Shown in pieces: positions 32,290 through 39,090 of a stretch of 47,772 nt of DNA; position 1 is the stretch's first letter, and each line of letters starts with the position of its first letter. The DNA comes from a virus. The stretch covers positions 1 through 47,772 of the IMG/VR virus record IMGVR_UViG_3300006128_000019; one strand, given 5' to 3'. The translations under genes and the position numbers were made by a program. The notes beneath the pieces were generated by a model, which was not told where the DNA came from, searched no databases, and worked only from the letters and a program-made list of their open reading frames with translations.

Positions 32290-32314
32290 GTAGATAAAAA
32301 ATTCCTTAACTTTG
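32290..32314 (+). promoter_or_regulatory. Class I promoter GTAGATAAA-N8-TAACTTTG
   Basis: Box 32290-32298, 8-base spacer, -7 box 32307-32314, directly after the tRNA terminator. Drives the small genes from 32335. Confidence 0.78.
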
Positions 32315-32334
32315 TATAACAAAAACAAAAAGAT

Positions 32335-32496
32335 ATGACAGTTATCAAATACATCGACGACACTTTTTTACAAGACGATATTAATAGCAGAACTCGTTGT
32401 GGTAAAAAACCTTGTTCTAAAAATCGTAAAAAATATTTTCGTGCTCTTCGTAAAAAAATTACTAGAATTCTTGATAAACAAGATTTTAATTATTAA
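32335..32496 (+). CDS. Small basic protein, 53 aa
   Basis: Starts MTVIKYIDDTFLQDD, then a lysine/arginine-rich half (CGKKPCSKNRKKYF) with a C-x5-C pair. First gene behind the class I promoter, with the conserved ACAAAAA-type leader. Function unknown. Confidence 0.6.
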   Translation: MTVIKYIDDTFLQDDINSRTRCGKKPCSKNRKKYFRALRKKITRILDKQDFNY

Positions 32497-32509
32497 TAAA
32501 ATAAAAGTT

Positions 32510-32857
32510 ATGTCAATAAAACCTCGTTTAAAAGATATTGGGTCTAAACCCAGACCGTTTTATGGTAGTGAAGGATTAACCTCAAGGAGAGCAACGCATA
32601 TAAAATCTAATTGTATTTGCAGTAATCCTGATTGTAATTATTCCGCTAAGGTTTGGATATTAGGAAGTGAAAACAGTGAAAGTCAAAAGAATAGTTTTTA
32701 TTCTTTAACTTGTCCAATTCATAGAACTCCTTTAATTAATATTGGTTATGCGTCTTTAGTGCCTAAAGCTAAATCAAAAGAAAGAGCGGAGTTGATTAAA
32801 AAATATAAAAAAGAATATACTTTGAAATACTCAGAATTTAGAAAACATGAAAAATAA
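32510..32857 (+). CDS. Hypothetical zinc-binding protein, 115 aa
   Basis: The ATG at 32510 (MSIKPRLKDIG) is chosen, 13 bases after the previous stop; a longer GTG-started frame overlaps that gene. A probable metal site is CICSNPDC near 33-40 with CPIH near 70. Basic C-terminus. Family not recognised. Confidence 0.6.
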   Translation: MSIKPRLKDIGSKPRPFYGSEGLTSRRATHIKSNCICSNPDCNYSAKVWILGSENSESQKNSFYSLTCPIHRTPLINIGYASLVPKAKSKERAELIKKYKKEYTLKYSEFRKHEK

Positions 32858-33116
32858 AGGAAGAAGACACAAAAGCGGACATGGTCCTTATGCTGATGGA
32901 AATTGTAAAGGTGCTTTATGTGGCATTACAAGAGATATCAGGAGTATGGCATCCCCTTCAAATAAACCATTTAAACATGGTTTTATTATTTTAGATCCCA
33001 AAAAATTTAGGTCAAAAAACGATTCTAGTAAATGGGTAAAAAAGAAATGGACTAAAAGAGTTAGAGGATATTTTAAATCACAAACAAAAGATTTATTAAA
33101 TCAAAATGAAATATGA
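32847..33116 (+). CDS. Hypothetical basic protein, 89 aa
   Basis: Begins MKNKGRRHKSGHGPYADGN. Contains CKGALCG and many Lys/Arg. It overlaps both neighbours (11 and 4 bases). Function unknown; an RNA- or DNA-binding role is inferred only from charge. Confidence 0.55.
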   Translation: MKNKGRRHKSGHGPYADGNCKGALCGITRDIRSMASPSNKPFKHGFIILDPKKFRSKNDSSKWVKKKWTKRVRGYFKSQTKDLLNQNEI

Positions 33117-33466
33117 AATTAGAAACAATAGTAAAAAGGTATGAATTATTAGGTTATACCCCAAAAGGTTTAGAACTTGATTTGGAAGTAGCAAGTATCA
33201 TCAAATGGATTTTTGAAGAATTTAAAATCTATATTGATGTTACATATTGTGATTTTGAAATAAATGATTGCAAAAGTTACCAAAAATTTACTTCTTATTC
33301 ATTATGGAATGTAGGTACCGAATTTAGCTACAGAAATAGTGAAAATAATTGGTTTGAAAACCCATTTGATGCTAAATTTGATTATATTTGTAAAATAGTA
33401 AAAATTATTAGATTCCAATTTTATGGTAATGTTGTAAACAAAAAATATGTGAGAAATGATAGATAA
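33113..33466 (+). CDS. Hypothetical protein, 117 aa
   Basis: Aromatic-rich alpha/beta protein with IKWIFEEFKIYIDVTYC near residue 23. Family not recognised. Starts within the last bases of the preceding gene. Confidence 0.5.
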   Translation: MKLETIVKRYELLGYTPKGLELDLEVASIIKWIFEEFKIYIDVTYCDFEINDCKSYQKFTSYSLWNVGTEFSYRNSENNWFENPFDAKFDYICKIVKIIRFQFYGNVVNKKYVRNDR

Positions 33467-33572
33467 AAAAACAATAGATTTCCATAGAGAATTAATTATC
33501 AAGAATATTAATAATAAAAGTAAAATGGATGTAACTGCTCAGGTTGGTTATAATTATTTCAGGAGTTTTTAA
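33456..33572 (+). CDS. Very small protein, 38 aa
   Basis: ATG overlaps the stop of the previous gene by 11 bases, in the manner of its neighbours. It reads MIDKKTIDFHRELIIK and ends in YNYFRSF. Function unknown. Confidence 0.4.
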   Translation: MIDKKTIDFHRELIIKNINNKSKMDVTAQVGYNYFRSF

Positions 33573-33604
33573 TTGTTGATGAAATACTTGAAAAATTAAT
33601 CAAT

Positions 33605-33790
33605 ATGGATAGCAGAAAAATGCTGGCTTTTATTCAATTACAAGTATTGAAAAAAGTTTATCAATTTCCTAAAGAATTTCTTTATATTGAAATGCCGGAA
33701 AAATTACAAGAGTCTATTCTGTTTGATTTTGAAAATTATGAACCACAAGAATTAATTAATTATTTAAATAAATTTGGATATAAATTATGA
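33605..33790 (+). CDS. Hypothetical protein, 61 aa
   Basis: Compact helical protein (MLAFIQLQVLKKVYQFP ... ELINYLNKFGYKL). Family not recognised. Followed after 3 bases by a small membrane-protein gene. Confidence 0.45.
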   Translation: MDSRKMLAFIQLQVLKKVYQFPKEFLYIEMPEKLQESILFDFENYEPQELINYLNKFGYKL

Positions 33791-33793
33791 TAA

Positions 33794-33970
33794 ATGAAAA
33801 GAATTAAAAAAATAATCACGATATTTGAAATAATATTTATTTTTGTTTTTATGGGTTATAATATTTTAAATAATTATAAACCATTGACAAGAATTTTTTA
33901 TATTGGTCTAGAAATTAGTGCGATTTCCTTTTATCATATTTATGAAAAATTTAAAAATAAAATTTCTTAA
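33794..33970 (+). CDS. Small membrane protein, 58 aa
   Basis: Two hydrophobic segments (about residues 8-23 and 33-48) joined by NNYKPLTR, with basic ends. It is too short for standard ORF cut-offs. Function unknown. Confidence 0.45.
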   Translation: MKRIKKIITIFEIIFIFVFMGYNILNNYKPLTRIFYIGLEISAISFYHIYEKFKNKIS

Positions 33971-33993
33971 TTTTTTTTACTATATTTATATAA

Positions 33994-34220
33994 ATGTTTA
34001 AGAAAGGAGATAAATATATTCATTTCACAAAAAAAATGGAGGAGTAAATTTCGGAGTAGTAGAATCTATTGATACTATTTATTCCGTAAATTTTCTAAAG
34101 GACTTAATAATCAAATCACATTTGAAACTTTTTTTAATGAATCATAAAAATATTAGCTATAAATTGAATGGAAGTGACGAGCAATTTTTTAAAATAGTTG
34201 ATAATGAAAAAGAAATTTGA
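33994..34220 (+). pseudogene. Small protein gene split by a -1 shift at an A8 run
   Basis: The frame from ATG 33994 (MFKKGDKYIHFTKK) stops after 17 codons. Moving one base back within the AAAAAAAA run at about 34029-34036 opens a further ~60 codons (GGVNFGVVESIDTIY ... FFKIVDNEKEI, TGA at 34218). The two parts read as one coherent 75-residue protein. Causes could be a homopolymer error, a real mutation, or programmed -1 frameshifting. The start overlaps a TATATTTATATAAATG sequence. Confidence 0.5.
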
Positions 34221-34250
34221 CAATCATTAGGTAATTAAAAAGTTATCTAA

Positions 34251-34469
34251 ATGAAAAAGTTTAAAAGTCGTACGACGATAAACAGTAAGGAATACAAAAT
34301 ACTTACTAATAGTAAAGTAATTGAAAAATATTATGGTGAAGGATGGAGTATTCACCGGAAAAGAAAAAACAGTTTTAGTGGTAGTAAATCTTCTTGGAAA
34401 CTTTTATATAGTTATCAAGTAAGATTATTTCGTTCTTGGAAACATAACAGAAAAACACAATGGAAATAA
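34251..34469 (+). CDS. Hypothetical basic protein, 72 aa
   Basis: Very basic (HRKRKNSFSGSKSSWK; ends RKTQWK). Family not recognised. It overlaps the following zinc-ribbon gene by 10 bases. Confidence 0.5.
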   Translation: MKKFKSRTTINSKEYKILTNSKVIEKYYGEGWSIHRKRKNSFSGSKSSWKLLYSYQVRLFRSWKHNRKTQWK

Positions 34470-34753
34470 TCAATAGGACAGAAGAAATATTAAAAAAATA
34501 CAAAGCTGAAGGAAAAGTAAAAATTGTTTCGAAAGAAGAAGTAAGGGTTGCTTATAGTAGAACTAATGAACAAAAAGAACCTGAATTAGAAATTCTTCCT
34601 GATTGTCCAATTTGCAAAACAAATAATATTAATCACTATTGTAAAAGAGATTCAAATGGAATTCTTGGTCCTGGTTTTTATAGTTGGGTAGTAGAAGAGT
34701 ATTATATTTGCAAAACTTGTGGTATTCATTTTTCAAAAGTTGAGAATGCTTGA
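34460..34753 (+). CDS. Small zinc-ribbon protein, 97 aa
   Basis: Two CxxC pairs, CPIC near residue 53 and CKTC near 85, flank a beta-rich segment, giving a zinc ribbon. The N-terminus is helical (TEEILKKYKAEGKVKIV). Function unknown. Confidence 0.6.
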   Translation: MEIINRTEEILKKYKAEGKVKIVSKEEVRVAYSRTNEQKEPELEILPDCPICKTNNINHYCKRDSNGILGPGFYSWVVEEYYICKTCGIHFSKVENA

Positions 34754-34940
34754 ATTTAAAAATCCTATTCCGGTAATTGTAGAAGAGAATAAAAAAGGCT
34801 TTGCAATTTATGTTACTAATTCTGGAATATTTGAAAATGATATTTGGTGTGTTGTACATTGTGAAGGAGGGATAGTAAGGCATTATCTTTCAAATCAAAT
34901 CAAAATAGAATTTAATGGAACGTTAAATATAAAAAAATAA
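34746..34940 (+). CDS. Hypothetical protein, 64 aa
   Basis: The ATG at 34746 overlaps the previous stop by 8 bases and is preferred to a GTG-started frame 27 bases upstream. Beta-rich: PIPVIVEENKKGFAIYVTN, then DIWCVVHCEGGIVRHY. Family not recognised; it shares one base with the start of the tRNA-binding gene. Confidence 0.55.
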   Translation: MLEFKNPIPVIVEENKKGFAIYVTNSGIFENDIWCVVHCEGGIVRHYLSNQIKIEFNGTLNIKK

Positions 34941-35272
34941 TGAAAAAAATTAAAGTTGGAGAAATCCTAGAAATTAACAAACATACAAACGCTGATAAAT
35001 TATTAGTGTTGAATGTACAAGTAGGTTCAGATATTTTACCTATTGTAACAAATTACCATGAAGTAAAAGAAGGTGATAAAGTTATAGTAGCAACTGTTGG
35101 TGCAGAATTACATCACCCAAATGGAGTTTTTACAATTACTCCTACAAATTTAAGAGGAGTTTTAAGTTATGGAATGTTATGTGATGAACAAGCATTAGGA
35201 TTACCTAAAACATTAAATAGAATTTTGTTTGAAAGTGATTTAGAAACTTTAAGAATTAAATTAGAAGATTAA
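34940..35272 (+). CDS. Stand-alone tRNA-binding OB-fold protein (PheT-N/EMAPII/CsaA type)
   Basis: 110 residues spanning one tRNA-binding domain: KVGEILEINKHTNADKLLVL at the start, then VGSDILPIVTNYHEVKEGDK, LRGVLSYGMLCDEQALGLP. These match the family's 'HPNADKL', 'IVTG...VxxGDKV' and 'RGVxSxGMLCSxxELG' motifs. In cells the domain helps synthetases or chaperones bind tRNA. A free phage copy near the tRNA cluster and the CCA enzyme suggests a tRNA-handling role. Confidence 0.82.
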   Translation: MKKIKVGEILEINKHTNADKLLVLNVQVGSDILPIVTNYHEVKEGDKVIVATVGAELHHPNGVFTITPTNLRGVLSYGMLCDEQALGLPKTLNRILFESDLETLRIKLED

Positions 35273-35655
35273 TGAATATAATTGAAATTAAAAAAGAATT
35301 ATACAAAAAGAACCCCATTGCAGTTTTTAAAAATTATGAAAAAGGAATATTATGGTATCAAATAAATTTTTTAGAAGGGAAATTTTTAATCCCTATTGAT
35401 TTAACAGAAGAAGTTTTACATGAAGAACCCGTGAAAACTTTTTATCATGATTCTATTCAAATTACTACTAAATTTGTTTCTAAAGGAATAAAATTAGCTG
35501 ATGATACTAAAGGTTGTTTGTTTCTTTCAGAAATGCCTGCACAACATTTAATTCGTTGGATTGAACGTGCTATTTTAAATAATGATTTTATAGATTTAGG
35601 TCCTGTAAAATTAAAACATGAAGATGAATTTGGATTAAATGATTTAAAGAATTAA
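35272..35655 (+). CDS. Hypothetical protein, 127 aa
   Basis: Family not recognised. Beta-rich first half and a helical segment AQHLIRWIERAILN near residue 90. It shares one base with the tRNA-binding gene and lies 3 bases from the next, so it is probably translated together with both. Confidence 0.55.
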   Translation: MNIIEIKKELYKKNPIAVFKNYEKGILWYQINFLEGKFLIPIDLTEEVLHEEPVKTFYHDSIQITTKFVSKGIKLADDTKGCLFLSEMPAQHLIRWIERAILNNDFIDLGPVKLKHEDEFGLNDLKN

Positions 35656-35658
35656 ACA

Positions 35659-35871
35659 ATGATTTTAAATAAAACAGTAAGTTTCGCAATCGAAGTAATA
35701 AAAATTGAAAATGCTATACCTATTGACGGTTATAAAGAATTGCATGAATGGTTATATTCTTTTATTCCTGTTGGTTGCGGAAAATATTTTGAAAGATTTG
35801 AACATTCAAATTTTGATGATAATTCAGAAAGCTATTCTGATATAACTTTTGAAATAATTCCTAAAAACTAG
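35659..35871 (+). CDS. Hypothetical protein, 70 aa
   Basis: Contains GYKELHEWLYSFIPVGCGKYFERFEH, an aromatic helical core. Family not recognised. Its stop codon overlaps the upstream box of the next class I promoter. Confidence 0.5.
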   Translation: MILNKTVSFAIEVIKIENAIPIDGYKELHEWLYSFIPVGCGKYFERFEHSNFDDNSESYSDITFEIIPKN

Positions 35872-35892
35872 ATAAATATTTTTGTACTTTTG
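35868..35892 (+). promoter_or_regulatory. Class I promoter CTAGATAAA-N8-TACTTTTG
   Basis: Box 35868-35876, 8-base spacer, -7 box 35885-35892. One base differs from the consensus box because the preceding stop codon TAG is part of it. Confidence 0.72.
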
Positions 35893-35915
35893 TGTTGTAA
35901 ACAAAAATAAAATAT

Positions 35916-36146
35916 ATGTCTAGAAACATTAATGAAATTGCGAAAGAAATTAGAAGTAGTTGGGCAAAAGTAAATTATGCTGCAGAACCTTATTTATCTG
36001 CAATGTTTAGTTTAACTACAATGAATGATAAAATTGGTTTCGATGATGCCAAATCAATAATTTTATATTTTTTATCAAACGCAGGAACATGGAGAGGCGA
36101 AGAAGCAAAAAGAATCAAATCAGAATTAAAAACAATGATAAAATAA
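35916..36146 (+). CDS. Hypothetical protein, 76 aa
   Basis: Helical small protein (INEIAKEIRSSWAKVNYAAE ... FLSNAGTWRGEEAKRIK). It resembles conserved phage proteins of unknown function. Own promoter and own terminator, so a single-gene unit. Confidence 0.6.
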   Translation: MSRNINEIAKEIRSSWAKVNYAAEPYLSAMFSLTTMNDKIGFDDAKSIILYFLSNAGTWRGEEAKRIKSELKTMIK

Positions 36147-36168
36147 AAGTAGGGTATCCTACTTTTTT
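36145..36168 (+). terminator. Intrinsic terminator
   Basis: AAAAGTAGG pairs with CCTACTTTT around GTAT, followed by T's. It overlaps the last bases of the 35916 gene's stop and precedes the cca promoter. Confidence 0.85.
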
Positions 36169-36175
36169 TTATGAA

Positions 36176-36200
36176 ATAGATAAAAATTATTGTAAATTTG
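36176..36200 (+). promoter_or_regulatory. Class I promoter ATAGATAAA-N8-TAAATTTG
   Basis: Box 36176-36184, 8-base spacer, -7 box 36193-36200, 15 bases before the cca start. Its leader lacks the ACAAA repeat seen at the others. Confidence 0.65.
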
Positions 36201-36215
36201 TAAAAAATTAAATTT

Positions 36216-37394
36216 ATGACGTTAGATTTAAACAAAATTAAAAATTCGCAAGTAATAAAAAATTTACAAACTAAAGGTGAAGTATTTTTAATTGGTGGTG
36301 TTGTACGTGATTTTTTAATGAAAAAACCTTGTAAGGATATTGATATTATTGTAAGGTTAATTCCTATTGAAGAATTAATAAAAATTTTAAAACTTACAGG
36401 TAAAGTTGATTTAGTTGGTGAAAGTTTTGGCGTTATTAAATATATTGATAATGAAATAGAACTCGATATAGCCCTTCCTCGCAAAGATTTTTTATTACTA
36501 GGAGAAAAAGGCCACAAAGCAATAGATGCTCAATCAGACCCATATTTATCATTAGAAAGCGATTTATATAGAAGGGATTTTACAATGAATTCAATCGCAA
36601 TGACTTTAGAAGGTAAAATTATTGACCCTTTTGGTGGTTGGGAATCAATATTTGATAAAAAAATAAATTGTACTAATCCTAATTCTTTTATTGAAGACCC
36701 ATTAAGAATTTTAAGAGCATTACAATTTTCATTAAGATTTGATTTTGATTTAGGATTTAGAACTGAAGAACTTATTTTTTCAAATAAAGAAAAACTTTAT
36801 GATATCCCTGCTGAAAGAATTACTATGGAATTTGAAAAAATTCTTAAAGTTGGAATTCTAAGTGAAAAAATCTTTTCTCTTTTTAATGAATTAGAAATCA
36901 CAAATATTATTTTTGGTAATAATATTGAAATAAAAATTACAAGTGGAATTACAGTTAAAAAATTATCTGAATTATTTAATTGTATTTATGATATTAATTC
37001 TATTACTCAAATCGAAGAAATAAAAAATAAATTTAAAATCAGCACAGAAACTGAAAGAGAATTAAAAGCTTATTTGTTTTTTAAAGAAAGAAATGATATC
37101 GAAAATCCCGGTTATCGTGCATTTAAAGCGATAGAAATTGCAAAGGATACAACTTTATATGATTCACCTTTTATCCTTGGTAATGGTACTATAAATCAAT
37201 TTTTAAAGTATAATTATCCATTTACTATTAACGATTTACAAATCAATGGTAATGAAATTATGGAATTCTTTAATTTAAAAGGAAAAGAAATTGGGGATGC
37301 AAAAGAAAATTTAATTAAAGACATTTTTGATGGACATATCAAAAACAATAAAAGGGAATTATTTCAAACACTAAAAGATAAAATTAAAATATAA
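36216..37394 (+). CDS. cca: CCA-adding tRNA nucleotidyltransferase
   Basis: Adds or repairs the 3' CCA of tRNAs, all of which lack encoded CCA in this window. The class II nucleotidyltransferase head is visible: LIGGVVRDFL (GG at 27-28, RD at 31-32), DIDIIV (41-46), the RRDFTMNSIA motif near 118-127, then DPLRILRALQF and the AERITMEFEK specificity region. Length 392 is normal. Poly(A) polymerase is a possible alternative because the families overlap, but the tRNA context favours CCA addition. It overlaps the ACP-like gene by one base. Confidence 0.88.
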   Translation: MTLDLNKIKNSQVIKNLQTKGEVFLIGGVVRDFLMKKPCKDIDIIVRLIPIEELIKILKLTGKVDLVGESFGVIKYIDNEIELDIALPRKDFLLLGEKGHKAIDAQSDPYLSLESDLYRRDFTMNSIAMTLEGKIIDPFGGWESIFDKKINCTNPNSFIEDPLRILRALQFSLRFDFDLGFRTEELIFSNKEKLYDIPAERITMEFEKILKVGILSEKIFSLFNELEITNIIFGNNIEIKITSGITVKKLSELFNCIYDINSITQIEEIKNKFKISTETERELKAYLFFKERNDIENPGYRAFKAIEIAKDTTLYDSPFILGNGTINQFLKYNYPFTINDLQINGNEIMEFFNLKGKEIGDAKENLIKDIFDGHIKNNKRELFQTLKDKIKI

Positions 37395-37582
37395 TGAGTA
37401 AAGATGTAAAAATAAGAGTTTTAAAAGTTATTAAAGAACAATTTAAAGAGTATGAAATATTTCAACTTGATAAAATTACTGAAGAAACCACCTTGTCTAA
37501 TGATTTAGGAATGGATTCTTTAGATGCTGTTGAAATTCTTATGAAATGTGAACAGGAATTTAACCTCACAATCACTGATTAA
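37394..37582 (+). CDS. Acyl carrier protein domain, ended by an in-frame TAA within the ACP fold
   Basis: 62 residues covering helices I-III of ACP, with the phosphopantetheine site LGMDSLDAVEIL (Ser42) and FNLTITD. The TAA at 37580 replaces the first residue of the usual 'D-E-E-A-E' stretch. After it the same frame continues EAENAKIKTVGDIIKCIEK (helix IV) and runs on into the HD-CoaD protein. So this is either a truncated ACP, a one-base mutation or error (GAA to TAA), or a readthrough site. The ATG overlaps the cca stop. Confidence 0.82.
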   Translation: MSKDVKIRVLKVIKEQFKEYEIFQLDKITEETTLSNDLGMDSLDAVEILMKCEQEFNLTITD

Positions 37583-37681
37583 GAAGCAGAGAATGCAAAA
37601 ATTAAAACAGTAGGTGATATTATTAAATGTATTGAAAAAATATGTGCTAATGACCCCGTTCCAAAAACTATTGCACCAGAA

Positions 37682-38719
37682 TTGGTTAGTATTACTCCAT
37701 TTGATGAAATGTTGGAAAGTTTTTCTTATGTAGGGTATCATAGATATATGCAACATATTTCTTTTAAAGAAAGAAAGATTTTAACTAAAATACAAAGTGA
37801 AAAGTGGAGGCATTATCATTCAGTAGATAATCATATTGTTCCTATGATTGAAACAATCATTAATATGAATTATCCTGAACAAGATAAAGAAATTTTACTT
37901 AAAGCCGCAATTTATCATGATGCAATTTATGACCCAAAAAGAAATGATAATGAAATAGAAAGTGAAAAACTTTTTAGAATAGATTTCCCTGAAGATAATA
38001 TTGTAAATAATATGGTAAGCAAAATGATACTTGCTACAATTACGCATGAATCTGATGATTGGTTTGTAAATATTTTTCTTAAATTAGATTTAATGAATTT
38101 TGAAAGTGATTTTTCTAATTTAATAAAAAATCAAGTATTATTAAGAAAGGAATATCAATTTTATGAATTAAATGTTTGGAAAGAAGGTAGTATAAAAATA
38201 TTACAAAGGTTTCAAAATTCTTCTTTACTTAGCTCGAAAGCAAAAGAAAATATTGCTAAAGAAATAGAATTTGTTAAATTTTACCAACCAAAAATAGGAG
38301 TATTCGCTGGTTCTTTTAATCCATTTCATTTAGGACATTTGGATATAATTACGAAAGCAGAAAAAGTTTTCGATGAAATAATTATACTTAAAGGAAAGAA
38401 CCCTGAAAAAGAAAAAAGTACATTTGAATTACCAGAATGTTTAAAGTATTACCAAGTAATTGAATATGATGGAGCTTTAGCAGAATTTGTGATGTCTTTG
38501 CCTTATGAAGTTTCTGTGATAAGAGGTTTAAGAAATACTTCAGATTTTCAAGGAGAAATAAATTTTGCACAGCATTTAAAGCAATTAAGTAATGATAAAG
38601 TAAATGTAGTTCCATTTTTTACAAGCCCTGAATTGCAACATATTTCAAGTTCAGATGTAAGAAGTGTTGGTAAAATTTATGGTATTAATTCAAAACAATT
38701 TAAAAGTTATCTTCCATGA
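37682..38719 (+). CDS. coaD: HD phosphohydrolase fused to phosphopantetheine adenylyltransferase, in frame with the upstream ACP
   Basis: The N-terminal ~190 residues match predicted metal-dependent HD hydrolases (WRHYHSVDNHIVPMIETI, then AAIYHDAIYDPKRNDNE). The C-terminal ~140 residues are CoaD: GVFAGSFNPFHLGHLDII near 206, VIRGLRNTSDF near 280, and HISSSDVR near 320. CoaD joins 4'-phosphopantetheine to ATP. The frame is continuous with the ACP gene, broken only by TAA 37580, and 37682 is a TTG rather than a credible start. The first ATG after the stop is 37709. The natural product is probably one ~441-residue ACP-HD-CoaD chain. Confidence 0.82.
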   Translation: MVSITPFDEMLESFSYVGYHRYMQHISFKERKILTKIQSEKWRHYHSVDNHIVPMIETIINMNYPEQDKEILLKAAIYHDAIYDPKRNDNEIESEKLFRIDFPEDNIVNNMVSKMILATITHESDDWFVNIFLKLDLMNFESDFSNLIKNQVLLRKEYQFYELNVWKEGSIKILQRFQNSSLLSSKAKENIAKEIEFVKFYQPKIGVFAGSFNPFHLGHLDIITKAEKVFDEIIILKGKNPEKEKSTFELPECLKYYQVIEYDGALAEFVMSLPYEVSVIRGLRNTSDFQGEINFAQHLKQLSNDKVNVVPFFTSPELQHISSSDVRSVGKIYGINSKQFKSYLP

Positions 38720-38934
38720 CAGATTTAGAATATGAACAATTAAGAGAAAGATTAAAATTAGCAAAAGCATTAAAAGATAAAATTATTTTTTGCAAAGGGA
38801 AAGTCGTTGAATACACAAGATATTCCGATGAGGAAACAAAAAATTCTTTTAAAGCAAAAGAAGGTGCTAAAGATAAATTAGCATATTGGATTAAACAATT
38901 ATCCGATGCAAAACAAAATTTTAAAAATTTGTAA
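38716..38934 (+). CDS. Hypothetical coiled-coil protein, 72 aa
   Basis: Almost wholly helical (DLEYEQLRERLKLAKALKD; KLAYWIKQLSDAKQNF). It overlaps the CoaD stop by 4 bases. Family not recognised. Confidence 0.5.
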   Translation: MTDLEYEQLRERLKLAKALKDKIIFCKGKVVEYTRYSDEETKNSFKAKEGAKDKLAYWIKQLSDAKQNFKNL

Positions 38935-38936
38935 TT

Positions 38937-39089
38937 ATGATAGATTTTTTTAGCCATTTATTTGGTTTTTGTAGTGATAATCATTCACATTTAAGTTTTA
39001 AAGACTTATTTTTTTCAGCTAATGAAATTCGTGATAAAATTAGTTTAATAAAAATTTTTTTTGTAAATTTGTTTAAGAAAAAAATATAA
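38937..39089 (+). CDS. Very small protein, 50 aa
   Basis: Starts 2 bases after the previous stop: MIDFFSHLFGFCSDNHSH, ending FVNLFKKKI, and ends one base before folE2. Hydrophobic and aromatic, possibly membrane-peripheral. A TAAATTTG box lies inside its 3' end (39064). Confidence 0.4.
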   Translation: MIDFFSHLFGFCSDNHSHLSFKDLFFSANEIRDKISLIKIFFVNLFKKKI

Positions 39090-39090
39090 A

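Noticed and set aside
32399-32857. Longer GTG-started version of the 32510 gene
   Set aside because: It would overlap the well-supported 32335-32496 gene in another frame; the ATG at 32510 lies right after that gene's stop.
35990-36517. 175-codon minus-strand frame over cca
   Set aside because: Antisense shadow of the well-identified cca gene, with low-complexity hydrophobic composition.
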